From contig JANVFP010000004.1 in assembly GCA_027919835.1 (NCBI GenBank), positions 1,798,001-1,862,000 of the forward strand: 64,000 bases of DNA, written 5' to 3'. Below the pieces are notes generated by a model. The model was given only the letters and a program-made list of their open reading frames with translations, made no database searches and was not told where the DNA came from. The position numbers and the translations under genes are program-made. Shown here piece by piece: positions 33,905 through 44,340 of this stretch (positions within the stretch are counted from its first letter, which is position 1; each line of letters begins with the position of its first letter). Origin of the DNA: Lentinula raphanica (Eukaryota > Basidiomycota > Agaricomycetes > Agaricales > Omphalotaceae).

Positions 33905-35072
33905 AGCTGAAGCTGTAAGAGCTTCGCGAAGTAGTCCGATAAGTCTCCAAGATTACTTCGCGAAGTAACCCGAGTGGCTCTCGAAGCTCAAAAAACCCTT
34001 TTGGGCAGGCCAGTAGGGCTCCGGGGGGTGCTCGGCTATTTAGTATATTTATTAATATTCAATAATTCTTTTATTATTTATTAGGTATATTATAATAAAT
34101 CTACTTCGCAAAGCTATGCTGCACTTTGCGAAGTGACTACGTTTACGACAATCATGAAATCAGGTAAATTAGGGTTACATCATTACGTCATTGATTTCCT
34201 TTTTGGGTTATGGTATTTTTGAATAGAAAAATGCATGTTATGACATCATTGATTTTGGGATGCTAAAAATCACAGATGAATCCAAAAATGGCTATAGGGA
34301 GGTACTGGCTACCTCAGGCACATCAAAATTGCCTAAAAAGGAAATTGGTCCAAAAATAGAACTTGATCTCATCAGGTAGCAAAAAATCTAAAAAATCATG
34401 AAAAATACTCAAAAAATTCAGGGTCACCTCATTGGCCCTGAAAATGCAAAATAAAAAAAAATACGCGACAAGTGTAAAAAATTTTTATCACTCCAAATCA
34501 TACCAGATCCTCTATACATTGAGTATATATGATGTACATGCTATTTTTAACACCCCTAGTACACTCAGACACTCTGAATGGCTTATATCATTCAATATAT
34601 TCAGCACACTCAATGCTTATTATACTTAATACACTTAACAATGAAAAAACTTGAAATAGTAGTAATGTATATCATACTCAACACACTCAACAATGAAAAA
34701 CCTCAGAATAGTGTTCATGTGTATTATACTTAACACACTTGACACACTTAACAATGAAAAAACTCGGAATAGTAGTAATGTATATCATACTCAATACACT
34801 CAACAATGAAAAACCTCGAAACAGTGTTCATGTGTATTATACTTAACATACTCAACACACTTAACAATGAAAAAACTCAGAACAGCGCTCATGTGTGTTA
34901 CACTTAACACACTTCATCAATCAATATAACATACTTAACAATCAAAAACTTGGAGTAGTGTTATCACACATTATACTTAACACACTTCATCAGTAAGTAT
35001 AACATACCTTCAATAGGACATTGTTATACTATGACACACTTATAACAACGAGTTTTAGGCGCTTATGGGCGC

Positions 35073-35276
35073 TTATTTGGGGTTTTTGAGTCGAAATTCA
35101 TTGATAGCACACTCAATAATTTTTGTGTGGGCTCTATATTGTGTCAGGATGTTGTCTATATCATATTCCTCTAGATATAATTCAGAGAACTCGAAACTAC
35201 AACCTGTGTGGCTAGCTATACTATAATCTTTTGTAATATAACAGTGTTTTATGTAAATGACAGTGCATACACCCAT
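35073..35276 (-). other. Mirrored ORF in FB-B left arm (67 codons)
   Basis: The frame reads YIKHCYITKDYSIASHTGC, then FEFSELYLEEYD, then NEFRLKNPK and a stop. Its mirror in the right arm (35546-35758 plus) is open and nearly the same. Homologous positions in FB-A are closed by stops. It is either a short domesticated-looking frame or a chance frame preserved by recent arm homogenisation. Confidence 0.35.
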
Positions 35277-35280
35277 GTTA

Positions 35281-35545
35281 TGAAGTCAAACTGCTGCTGG
35301 GTCATGAAAAGAGTCATTCTACAACCTATTTTATGCTAACTCTATGTGATACAGCCAAGAGATTTGTAATGGGGGTCATTGAATATGACATCTATTGTTA
35401 CATGTAAGTGTAGACATCTATAGTGTACATGAAACATGTACATGTGTATCACAGAGTCCAACCTTTATGATAGCTATCTGAATCATGTACAAACACTGCC
35501 AGTAGACTGTAGGAGTGCTTTCCTGATGGACCAGGCTCAGTATAC
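35281..35545 (+). other. FB-B central loop, shared with FB-A
   Basis: This is the unpaired centre between the arms. On the plus strand from about 35270, one frame contains CYEVKLLLGHE, TTYFML and AKRFVMGVIEYDIYCYM, then a stop next to a GTAAGT. The FB-A loop, read on the minus strand, gives CNEGKLLLGN, TFYFMI and AKRFAMPVIEYDIYSYM in the same register without gaps. No family is recognised. Confidence 0.55.
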
Positions 35546-35758
35546 TTGCATTACATGGACATATGCATTGGCATTTACATAAAACACTGTTATATCACAA
35601 AAGATCATAGTATAGCTAGCCACACAGGTTGTATTTTTGAGTTCTCCGAATTATATCTAGAGGAATATGATACAGACAACATCCTGACACAATATAGAGC
35701 CCACACAAAGATTATTGAGTTTGCTATTAATGAATTTCGACTCAAAAACCCCAAATAA
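35546..35758 (+). other. Mirrored ORF in FB-B right arm (70 codons)
   Basis: The counterpart of the left-arm frame, with few substitutions (Y to H, D to T, C to F). It lies downstream of the central-loop frame on the same strand, so the two could be exons of one fossil gene, but no convincing splice join was found. Confidence 0.35.
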
Positions 35759-36933
35759 GCGCCCATAAGCGCCCAAAACTCGTTGTTATAAGTGTGTCAT
35801 AGTATAACAATGTCCTATTGAAGGTATGTTATACTTACTGATGAAGTGTGTTAAGTATAATGTGTGATAACACTACTCCGAGTTTTTGATTGTTAAGTTT
35901 GTTGTATTGATTGATGAAATGTGTCAAGTGTGTTGAGTATGTTAAGTATAATATATATGAACACTGTTCTGAGGGTTTTCATTGTTAAGTGCATTATGTG
36001 TGTTGAGTATAACACACATGAACACTGTTTCGAGGTTTTTCATTGTTGAGTATGTTGGGTATGAAATACATTACTACTATTCCGAGTTTTTTCATTGTTA
36101 AGTGTGTTATGTGTGTTAAGTATAATACATATGAACACTGTTTCGAGGTTTTTCATTGTTGAGTGTGTTGAGTATGATATACATTACTACTATTCCGAGT
36201 TTTTCATTGTTAAGTGTGTTAAGTATAATAAGCATTGAGTGTGCTGAATATATTGAATGATATAAGCCATTCTGAGTGTCTGAGTGTACTAGGGGTGCTA
36301 AAAATAGCATGTACATCATATATACTCAATGTATAGAGAATCTGGTATGATTTGGAGTGATAAAAATTTTTACACTTGTCGCGTATTTTTTTTTATTTTG
36401 CATTTTCAGGGCCAATGAGGTGACCCTGAATTTTTTGAGTATTTTTCATAATTTTTTCAGATTTTTTGCTACCTGATGAGATCAAGTTCTATTTTTGGAC
36501 CAATTTCCTTTTTAGGCAATTTTGATGTGCCTGAGGTAGCCAGTACCTCCCTATAGCCATTTTTGGATTCATCTGTGATTTTTAGCATCCCAAAATCAAT
36601 GATGTCATAACATGCATTTTTCTATTCAAAAATACCATAACCCAAAAAGGAAATCAATGACGTAATGATGTAACCCTAATTTACCTGATTTCATGATTGT
36701 CGTAAACGTAGTCACTTCGCAAAGTGCAGCATAGCTTTGCGAAGTAGATTTATTATAATATACCTAATAAATAATAAAAGAATTATTGAATATTAATAAA
36801 TATACTAAATAGCCGAGCACCCCCCGGAGCCCTACTGGCCTGCCCGAAAGGGTTTTTGAGCTTCGAGAGCCACTCGGGCTACTTCGCGAAGTAATCTTGG
36901 AGACTTATCGGACTACTTCGCGAAGCTCCTACA

Positions 36934-37768
36934 GCTATGGGTGTCGGAGCGTCAATTTGTCGTCCTTCAAATATTCCAGCGAGTCAGTAAGAATCTCCAA
37001 TGAGATATACCATGCACCATATGTTTTCGCAAGATATTTGATGAGGTGAGGAGGGTAAACCACAGGTGGCACGCATGCATGTAGACCAGTGAGCAGAGTC
37101 TGAATAATGTTAGGCCTTATCTCGGCTTGTTTGATCTGATACTCCCTACTAAGCAGATTGATCATATACTGTGTCAAGTCCCCTTGTTCCTGCCACGAAA
37201 GGCATGCCCAAGCGGCAGGGAAGACAGATACCCACATATCGTGAATCCCCTGAGGTGTGGCCGATACTAGACACAGCATTGGGCGTACTAAGTCCTGAGC
37301 TTTTGGGCAGAGACAGCTGAGATCACTGGCCTACGCTCGTGTGATAGAATGACATCCTGATTAGCGGCACTGAGAAAGAGATGAAGCGCGATGTGAAGCC
37401 AGTTATGATCAGCGACAGATTCCCAGCTCTGAACTGCGTAAATATACATCAAACGGCTGAAGAGTGACCGAGGTACACTGACATCTAGGAGGTCCAAGAA
37501 ACACTCCCGGAGTGAGAAATCAGTGGAGCGACATCCGACAAAGAACAATGGTTCTAGACGAGCGGTCAAATTGCTTTGCCGTAGAGAAGGCTCTGTGTAA
37601 ATTTCATACACGAGTTCAAGGAAAGTGTTGAACAGAGAATCACTTTTGTCATGGAGACTGTATTCTTCAGTCAGCAAGCCTTTGCAGAAGAGTTTTTGCA
37701 GTACAACCCTGTTAGACTTCCACCACTGTTTACTTTGCTCGGATGCTATCACTTAAAGTACTCTGGCT
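36934..37768 (-). pseudogene. Tra1-like fragment between FB-B and FB-C (HEAT/FAT)
   Basis: Two minus-strand frames follow in protein order. 37752-37288 has SLFNTFLELVYEIYTEPSLR, ARLEPLFFVGCRSTDFSLRE, LLDVSVPRSLFSRLMYIYAV and WLHIALHLFLSA. 37279-36935 has CLVSATPQGIHDMWVSVFP, WLNLL-like LTQYMINLLSREYQIKQAEI, RPNIIQTLLTGLHACVPP and LIKYLAKTYGAWYISLEIL. They match the end of the HEAT array and the start of FAT in Tra1. A frame break lies between them near 37283. Confidence 0.88.
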
Positions 37769-38697
37769 CACCCATAGCTGTAGAATCTATCCGAAGTACT
37801 CCGATAAGTCTCGAGCACAGCTTCGTGAAGTACACCGATACTCTCTCGAAGGGTCAAATTTTGGCTCTGGGGGCTATTATTTTTAATAATATATATATAT
37901 TAATTGGATTTTCCATTAAAAAATAGAAAAAAATATACAGCTTTGCGAAGCGGTGTGGCAAATGTCACAAATGATGGCATCAGCCCAAATGATGAGATCT
38001 GCATCATTGATTTGCCTTTTTGGGAAAAAAAAGATTTATATTGAAACCAGAGGTCATGAGAGTGCATATGAGTGTTTAAAAATAGGAAATATCATAAAGG
38101 AAGCATATAGGGTATCCCAGGCACATCAAAGTTGCCTAAAAAGGAAATTGGTCTAAAAATAGAACTTGATCTCATCAGGTAGCAAAAAATCTGAAAAAAT
38201 CATAAAAAATACTCAAAAAATTCAGGGTCACCTCGTTGGCCCTGAAAACGCAAAATTAAAAAAAATACGCGACAAGTGTAAAAATTTTTATCACTCCAAA
38301 TCATACCAGATCCTCTATACATTGAGTATATATAATGAACATGCTATTTTTAGCACCCCTAGTACACTCAGACACTCAGAATGGCTTATATCATTCAATA
38401 TATTCAGTACACTCAATGCTTATTATACCTAACACACTTAACAATGAAAAAACTTGGAATAGTAGTAATGTATATCATACTCAACACACTCAACAATGAA
38501 AAACCTCAAAACAGTGTTCATGTGTATTATACTTAACACACTTAACACACTTAACAATGAAAAAACTCGGAATAGTAGTAATATATATCATACTCAACAC
38601 ACTCAACAATGAAAACCCTTGAAACAGTGTTCATGTGTGTTATACTTAACATACTCAACACACTTAACAATGAAAAAACTCAGAACAGTGCTCATGC
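37769..38697 (+). mobile_element. FB-C: half of a foldback element (left arm only)
   Basis: It begins CACCCATAGCTGTAG like FB-B and continues with diverged FB-B arm sequence (CCGATAAGTCTCGAG, then AGAACTTGATCTCATCAGG and AACACACTTAACAATG repeats). It stops abruptly at about 38697 in a second copy of the Tra1 segment seen at 37363-37640. The centre and right arm are missing, so the element was cut in half by rearrangement. Confidence 0.8.
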
Positions 38698-40821
38698 GGC
38701 ACCGAGAAAGAGATGAAGCGTGATGTGAAGCCAGTTATGATCAGCGACAGATTCCCAGCTCTGCACTGCGTAAATATACATCAAACGGCTGAAGAGTGAC
38801 CGAGGTACGCTGACATCTAGGAGGTCCAAGAAACACTCCCGGAGTGAGAAATCAGTGGAGCAACATCCGACAAAGAACAACGGTTCTAGACGAGCGGTCA
38901 AATTGCTTCGCCGTAGAGAAGGCTCTGTGTAAATTTCATACACGAGTTCAAGGAAAGTGTTGAACAGAGAATCACTTTTGTGCTCAAAATGTACCATTTT
39001 GAGTAGTAGAGAGGCCTTTTCCTTCATCGTAGGGTAGATTTCCCACTTCACGAGACACCAAGATTTGAGTAGATCCAGAATATAATGGCAGAGAGCGGTC
39101 TATTCAAGGGGAAGCTTTGAGTGCTAAACAGAAAATTGACATCATCAGGTTGTGATGTTGTATGACCTCTCGCTCGGGTTGTTGCATCGATATCCCTGTG
39201 TCCCACAAAGCAAGCAACGATTCCATCACGTTAGCATGGTCTAAAATCCAACAATGATCGAGCTCAGCTAGATCCGCGAAGAGCAAAAGAGCTGGGATTA
39301 TGCAATTGTTACTGTGTATACCAATGGCCAGAATGGTGTTCGTATGAGATGCGAGGACACGCTGTGCATTCGGAGCAAGCTGAGCCTGAAGGATGCTTCT
39401 CAAAGTTCTCAGATGTCGAGGAAGGTGTAGATTGTCAATGAAGAACTGCACTCCTTCATCCGGATATCTATCCAGATATTTGTCCAGTGGTTCGGAGAAA
39501 GGACTTTTGACTGGAGAAATGCATTTGGGCCTCTTTTTGGACAATAGCATCAACAAGGTTATTGAGGAATATATTAGCCGCAGTAGGCAAGAGATGGAAG
39601 ATATTTGCAAGCCGGACAAGCTTTGTAATGCCTTCATTCTCGCCCAAAGGTGATCTGGATGATGCCTGCAGCATTTGAGGATCGGCGACAAAATGAAAAC
39701 AATCGAATAGCTTGTGCCCCATTTCAACCTTGAAGTAATTGGTCAAGAGCTCCAACAGCCGAGCCAAACCCTCCAGCCCAGGGACAGACAAACGCTTGGG
39801 GTCAGCCAAGTTCATCAAGATAGGGCGTAATCCAGTTTGCTAAAGCTCTTTTGGTAACCTGCTTTGATGAGCTAAGACCATTCTGAGGCCCTCATGAGCA
39901 ACATCGTTGACTTCAGAGGAAGGAGAATATAAAGATTTAAAGTACACTCCGGTCACTCTGAGAATTGAATGTTAATCTTCAGAAAGATGCAAGGGAGATC
40001 ACTATACCATACCTTTGCCTCGTCTGAGGGTGTTTCTGGAAGAAATCTGTCATAGGCATGGAAGCAGTCAACAATTTGATACAAGACACCCAAAGTTTGG
40101 TCATCTCGATCATGCCCTGCCTCGGATTACTTCTGCCAAGCAAGGCCGCATCTTCAGCATCAGCCAAAGCAAGAGTTTCGTGAAGAAGCCAGAGTAACTC
40201 GTCATTGAGATCCAGTAGAGGAGGAGTCAAGCTGACGCAGTATCGTACAACCTCAGGTAGATCCGCTGGGAGGTCCTTCGAAATATGCAGCAAGGCACGG
40301 ACAAGATCAATTTTGCATTTGGGTACCCACTTGGTACCAATTTCTGGAGCTTCTGTCATCATCCTGATACAGGCACATCCAGCAATTGTTCATGACCAGG
40401 AATTATCTAAGCACAGGGCAGTGAACCTGTTGGTTAGTTGATGCAGAATGAGATACACGTCCTGCATGTTGGAGTTATTGCGCTTTGCCTGGGCTACCAA
40501 ATCCTGGACGATAGAAGCAATCAAACTGCGAGCTTTGTTAGCTTGATCAGTGGGAAGACGAGCCAGAGTATGGGGGAGTGCATCCATATAAGAGGGTACC
40601 AATGTAGAGGCTTGATATGACAAAGTTTTGTGTGAAGGTTCCTTCTTGAGACCTTGAACACAACTTGAGAGAGTTTTCTGATGAAAGTCTTGGCTTTCTC
40701 CTGGGATTCGTCTATACGAACTGCATCAAGTGCACCCTCGAAGGTCCTGACAAAGAGTTCTTCGGCTTTGCGCCCTCTGATGCCCTAGATGCAGAAGTGT
40801 CAGCACGATGTATTGCAGATG
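38698..40821 (-). pseudogene. Tra1-like pseudogene, copy B (HEAT region)
   Basis: The minus strand carries, in protein order, AEELFVRTFEGALDAV (near 40760), SYMDALPHTLARLPTDQA, LHQLTNRFTALCLDNSW, MMTEAPEIGTKWVPKCKID, PADLPE joined directly to VVRYCVSLTPP, SMPMTDFFQKHPQTRQR, MNLADPKRLSVPGLEGLARL, DRYPDEGVQFFIDNLHLPRH, HNLMMSIFCLALKASP, then a jump to WEIYPTMKEKASLLLKMV and DSLFNTFLELVYEIYTEP. It shares the PADLPE/VVRYC deletion with copy A but lacks that copy's MITEs. The last part (38698-38983) duplicates 37363-37640. Confidence 0.87.
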
Positions 40822-40935
40822 CATCAGGAAAAATCTATCTAGGCCCAGGTTGCCTGGAGACACCCCCAAAATTCCAGGCAGTTTCAAGTTCTTGAAATGA
40901 TTTTGAGTCAACCTTATGTCTTCAGGCTTACCTGA
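40822..40935. mobile_element. MITE, CATCAGG family, truncated
   Basis: It starts CATCAGGAAAAATCTATC at 40822 within what corresponds to a Tra1 intron (compare 57650-57690). It shows the family interior GGAGACACCCCCAAA, but no right terminus; near 40935 the sequence changes to repeat X. The break is therefore inside the MITE. Confidence 0.65.
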
Positions 40936-42060
40936 AAATACGCAAAGTGCTGCTGCTCCTCAGAATGGGCAACAGTTTGTAGTAGATTCTGCCATACACC
41001 GTCTGACTTGAGACTGCATGGAAGAGCTAGTCTAAAATCTAAAAACTTCATTTCCTCTTTTCATTTTGAGTCTTGAAACATTGGTTGACCAGATAATCAC
41101 TTGATTCAAACTGAACCATGAGGAAGATATATATCAACACATATCAATGCACCTTGCATCACTATGAGTACATCCAATGGTTACAACAGTGGCAGGACAA
41201 ATATGAAGTGCTTCTTGACAGCCGTCCATGGGTCCAGTCTCTCAATAGTCTAAGCCACTACCTCACTGAATTCCAATACAGTAAGGTAGACGAGCTAGAC
41301 GTTCCTGGGCAATATACAAAGGTACAAAGGTGATATAGATAGATAGTGTTCCAATTTGATCTCATGACTGTTGCAGGACAAAGACAACAATCAAAACTTC
41401 ATCAAGATTCAGAAACTCGTACCAAAATTTGAGAATACATGATCCCAAGGTTGTTGCTGGAAGTGCATCACCATCCATGGCAGTGACAATTCTCAGATTC
41501 CCTTCATTGTACAACTCCCTTACCATCGAACCTTCCGTCATGAGGAGAGAGTTTCCCAAGTGTGTCAAATGTTCAATGGGTAGGCAGACATGATTGCACA
41601 CACAAATCACAATATCTGATTGTTCATTGACATAGGGTTTTCTCCCAGAAGAAGGAAACTCAGAAGAGAAACCTCAACTTCCATCTACCAGCCACAGTCT
41701 CATGTAGTTAGACTCGTCATATATACTGCTTTCGGACATTTACAAGCTGCATTGGAAATCGATGAGCATTCAGTGAGAAAATCCCACTCTCTACTCTTGT
41801 GAAAAGGTCAAAAAGCTGGTATGGGAATGGAAGCAATCTGGACGGCCCTGTATGCTCTCAATCTGGAATCTCATCTGACGAAATTGCTCAGTTCAACAAA
41901 ACTGATTATCTGGCCTTGAAAAAGAATGTCATTGATGAAATTTCTAGCAAGATGGTCCTAGATGATGTCCTGAATAGGGTAGGTTCGCAACTTGGTTTTG
42001 TGATCCACCATATACTCATTTCCAACTTGTACATGATACACACAATGGATGGCCCCAGCT
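40936..42060 (+). mobile_element. Repeat X, inverted copy, unidentified
   Basis: 40936-41640 is the reverse complement of about 47850-48680. Its minus strand (41610-41362) holds CNHVCLPIEHLTHLGNSLLM, VRELYNEGNLRIVTAMDGDA and LPATTLGSCILKFWYEFLNL, which is also found on the plus strand at 47803-48093. The protein is not from a family I recognise; the repeated copies and conserved residues suggest a decayed transposon gene. Downstream plus-strand frames to 42071 (LKKNVIDEISSKMVLDDVLN) lack a second copy in the window. Confidence 0.55.
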
Positions 42061-42069
42061 TGCTGTGGT

Positions 42070-43260
42070 GAATGTGAAAGCAATTCGCTCTCCAACATGC
42101 TGCTAACAGCTTCATGACCTTCGTCTTCTTCATGTCAAGCCATCAACCTGCTCGATTTGTTGTTTCCCATTCTACCGGGCAAGTTGCCATGACTGAGCTG
42201 CTCGCAGGTAAGACCTGAGATTGAGGTTGAGATTTGTGTTTCATGTTTTGTTGATTGTCATAACAGGAATGGCAATGAAAACACCCATATTTGCGGGATC
42301 TTGCTCCTACTCTCTTTGAAAATGAAATAAGCATTGTCTTCTGGGACGTCCAAGTCCACTTCCGACAAATGTGACCAGAATCTCGATAGTGTGGAAAACC
42401 ACCCACAATGGGAGAAACAGGTGTCAGTGTAAATCAAGAACACTAGGGAAACTATCTGAGAGAACCTTGATTTGCTAGAAGCGGCCTTGAAATCATTAGA
42501 GGAGGAGTTTGCTGAAAGGAAGGAACGATACCATGTGTACTTGAATGGGAACATGGCCGCCGGAGCCTGGAGGAGCAGGAAGTAGTAGAAAGGCCAGAGT
42601 TGATGCTATCGACTGGTTCCATCCATACTGCCGAAAGAGTGTGCTGTCTCTCCATGCAACAGCAGTCGAAGGATGGCGACCATTTTCGTCCCAAACCGTC
42701 ATGAAGCTACGCTGGACGTCGTAGACGCGTACGGTATTATCATTTGTAGCACTTGCCGATCAACGGTCGTTACTTGAGAAGGCTAGCGCATGCATATATA
42801 ATCTGTGGGGGCGTTGATCGCGCCTGCTGGATATACGAGGACTTCATGGGTTGCAGAAAAAAAGGATGGTCTAGATCTCCGCAAGGCTTTGCATACGAGG
42901 CGCATGCCAAACATGAGGCATTGCGTGCAAAGTTCAAACTAGTACTCAAGAATTTTCTGATATGTCAAAACCTCTTGTTGAATTGATGCTATGTCACCTC
43001 AGGGTGTATCTCTCATGAAGGGTCGACAGATCAGAGTATTTCCCTCGTCACAAACCTTCGAGATCGGATCGATAGCGTTGAAGCTTCACAAGTAGGCCAG
43101 CTGTGTTATACCATTTGACTAGATATGAGTATATTTTTCCAAGAGTGGCACAAACTTTTGCCGGTGATGCGACATAGTACAACGATGGGATGGGCCCAAG
43201 CCAAGCAGCTGCGGTTGATTTAAAGACTATAGGCATCGATGAAAGGAAATGACTCACTGC
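42070..43260. other. Unassigned sequence
   Basis: Short frames (for example 42753-42986 plus, 42452-42694 minus) without recognised domains. Confidence 0.35.
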
Positions 43261-43266
43261 AGTATG

Positions 43267-43596
43267 TTAAGATTTCCATTTCTGCAAAATCAGCAGCGCC
43301 TGCTCGAGTTTTCCGATCTCGAGCTTCTTTTCCTCCAGCAAGGCTGCGTTTTTCTTATGCATGGCGTCGAGATCGACATGAAGGGGCGGAGGGACACCCT
43401 ATGGAAATGACTGAACCGTGATCCTTGACAAACTCAGACGACATACCTTTTCCTTGGCTAGGTCTGCGACTTCTTGGATCGTCTTATCTATCTCTGCTTG
43501 AAGCTTCTCCACCTCCTCCGCAGCAGCATTCAGTCGTCGTATAGACTGATGAATTTCGGCTTCTTCGCAAGTGATGCAGCGGACTTGAGTAGACAT
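43267..43596 (-). CDS. Small 93-aa coiled-coil protein, two exons
   Basis: Exons 43596-43447 and 43398-43267 join across a 48-bp GT..AG intron (43399-43446) into 94 codons including the stop. The protein starts MSTQVRCITCEEAEIHQS, then becomes a heptad-rich helix (EEVEKLQAEIDKTIQEV, KKLEIGKLEQALLILQK). It resembles small cytoskeletal or scaffold subunits in shape only, and no family is recognised. It is one of the few splice-consistent, lesion-free genes outside transposons in the window. The start is the first ATG; an in-frame TTG precedes it by six codons. Confidence 0.6.
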
Positions 43597-43599
43597 GAT

Positions 43600-44340
43600 T
43601 GTGGTAGATAACAAAGATTGTTGTGCTTTGACTGCTTAAATGAGGGTTAGATCTAATTAACGCCTGCCGGTTTCTTTCTTGATTCCCGCTACAGACATTC
43701 ACCTGATCGCGATTTGAGCTACGATCGCCATCCCTGCCATGGCTTGACGATTCAGAGACTCGTCCAACCTCCTACGCGAATACTAAAGCTAAATATCAAG
43801 TTGGGCTCTCCGTTTATCTGCATCATTGTCATTGCATTGCAATGAGCGTGGCATGGCATATACGAAGGTCAATCAAATATGGCATGGTGGACATGAGGAA
43901 AAATAGGCATATAACGAGCATAGAGAAGGGAAACGAAGCGAAACAGACAAGACAAGTGGTCAACACAATGAGATAGAGATGAGATGGAGAACATATGTAA
44001 CAGATAAAAATGAGCAACGAGGTAGCCAAAGGTATGAAAATGCTAGCGCCGCATGCAGAAACAAATATCTAACCTCTAACCACGTAACGTGGGGTGGTGT
44101 TGGCCTGGATATGGTTCCTAACATCCTCACAAACCTGCTTCTCAGTTATCAGTGCTACGAAACTAGTAGAGGCTTGGAATGAATGAACTCACGCAGTGAG
44201 TACTCGACGTATTGCATCCTCCCTCTCTGCCGTGTCCTTATACCTTTGAAGGGAATCTGAGAACCTCTCCGGCTCGTAGACAGTATGGAAAAAAAACGGC
44301 GATGTCACCCGTGAACGAAATCACCAACGGACATCAGGGA
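43600..44340. other. Unassigned sequence
   Basis: No supported gene; mixed composition and short frames. Confidence 0.35.

Larger units (their letters stand above)
33898..36952. mobile_element. Foldback element FB-B in the Tra1 pseudogene
   Basis: The element lies between copies of TCGGAGC (left just before CAGCTGAAGC near 33905, right just after GGGTG near 36943). Joining the flanks at one copy rebuilds a continuous Tra1 frame, which confirms the duplication. The arms (about 33905-35280 and 35545-36942) are inverted repeats of about 1.4 kb. The right end reads inward CACCCATAGCTGTAG and the left end has AGCTGTAAGAGCTTCGCG. Arm features are ACTTCGCGAAGT palindromes near the tips, AT-rich middles with AACACACTTAACAATG repeats, and inner mirrored open frames. 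A 7-bp duplication, perhaps 8 with one mismatch, would suit a hAT-type source. Confidence 0.9.

Noticed and set aside
30836..40821. A functional Tra1 gene
   Set aside because: Frameshifts, in-frame stops, internal deletions, inverted scraps and transposon insertions are all present, and the kinase domain is missing.
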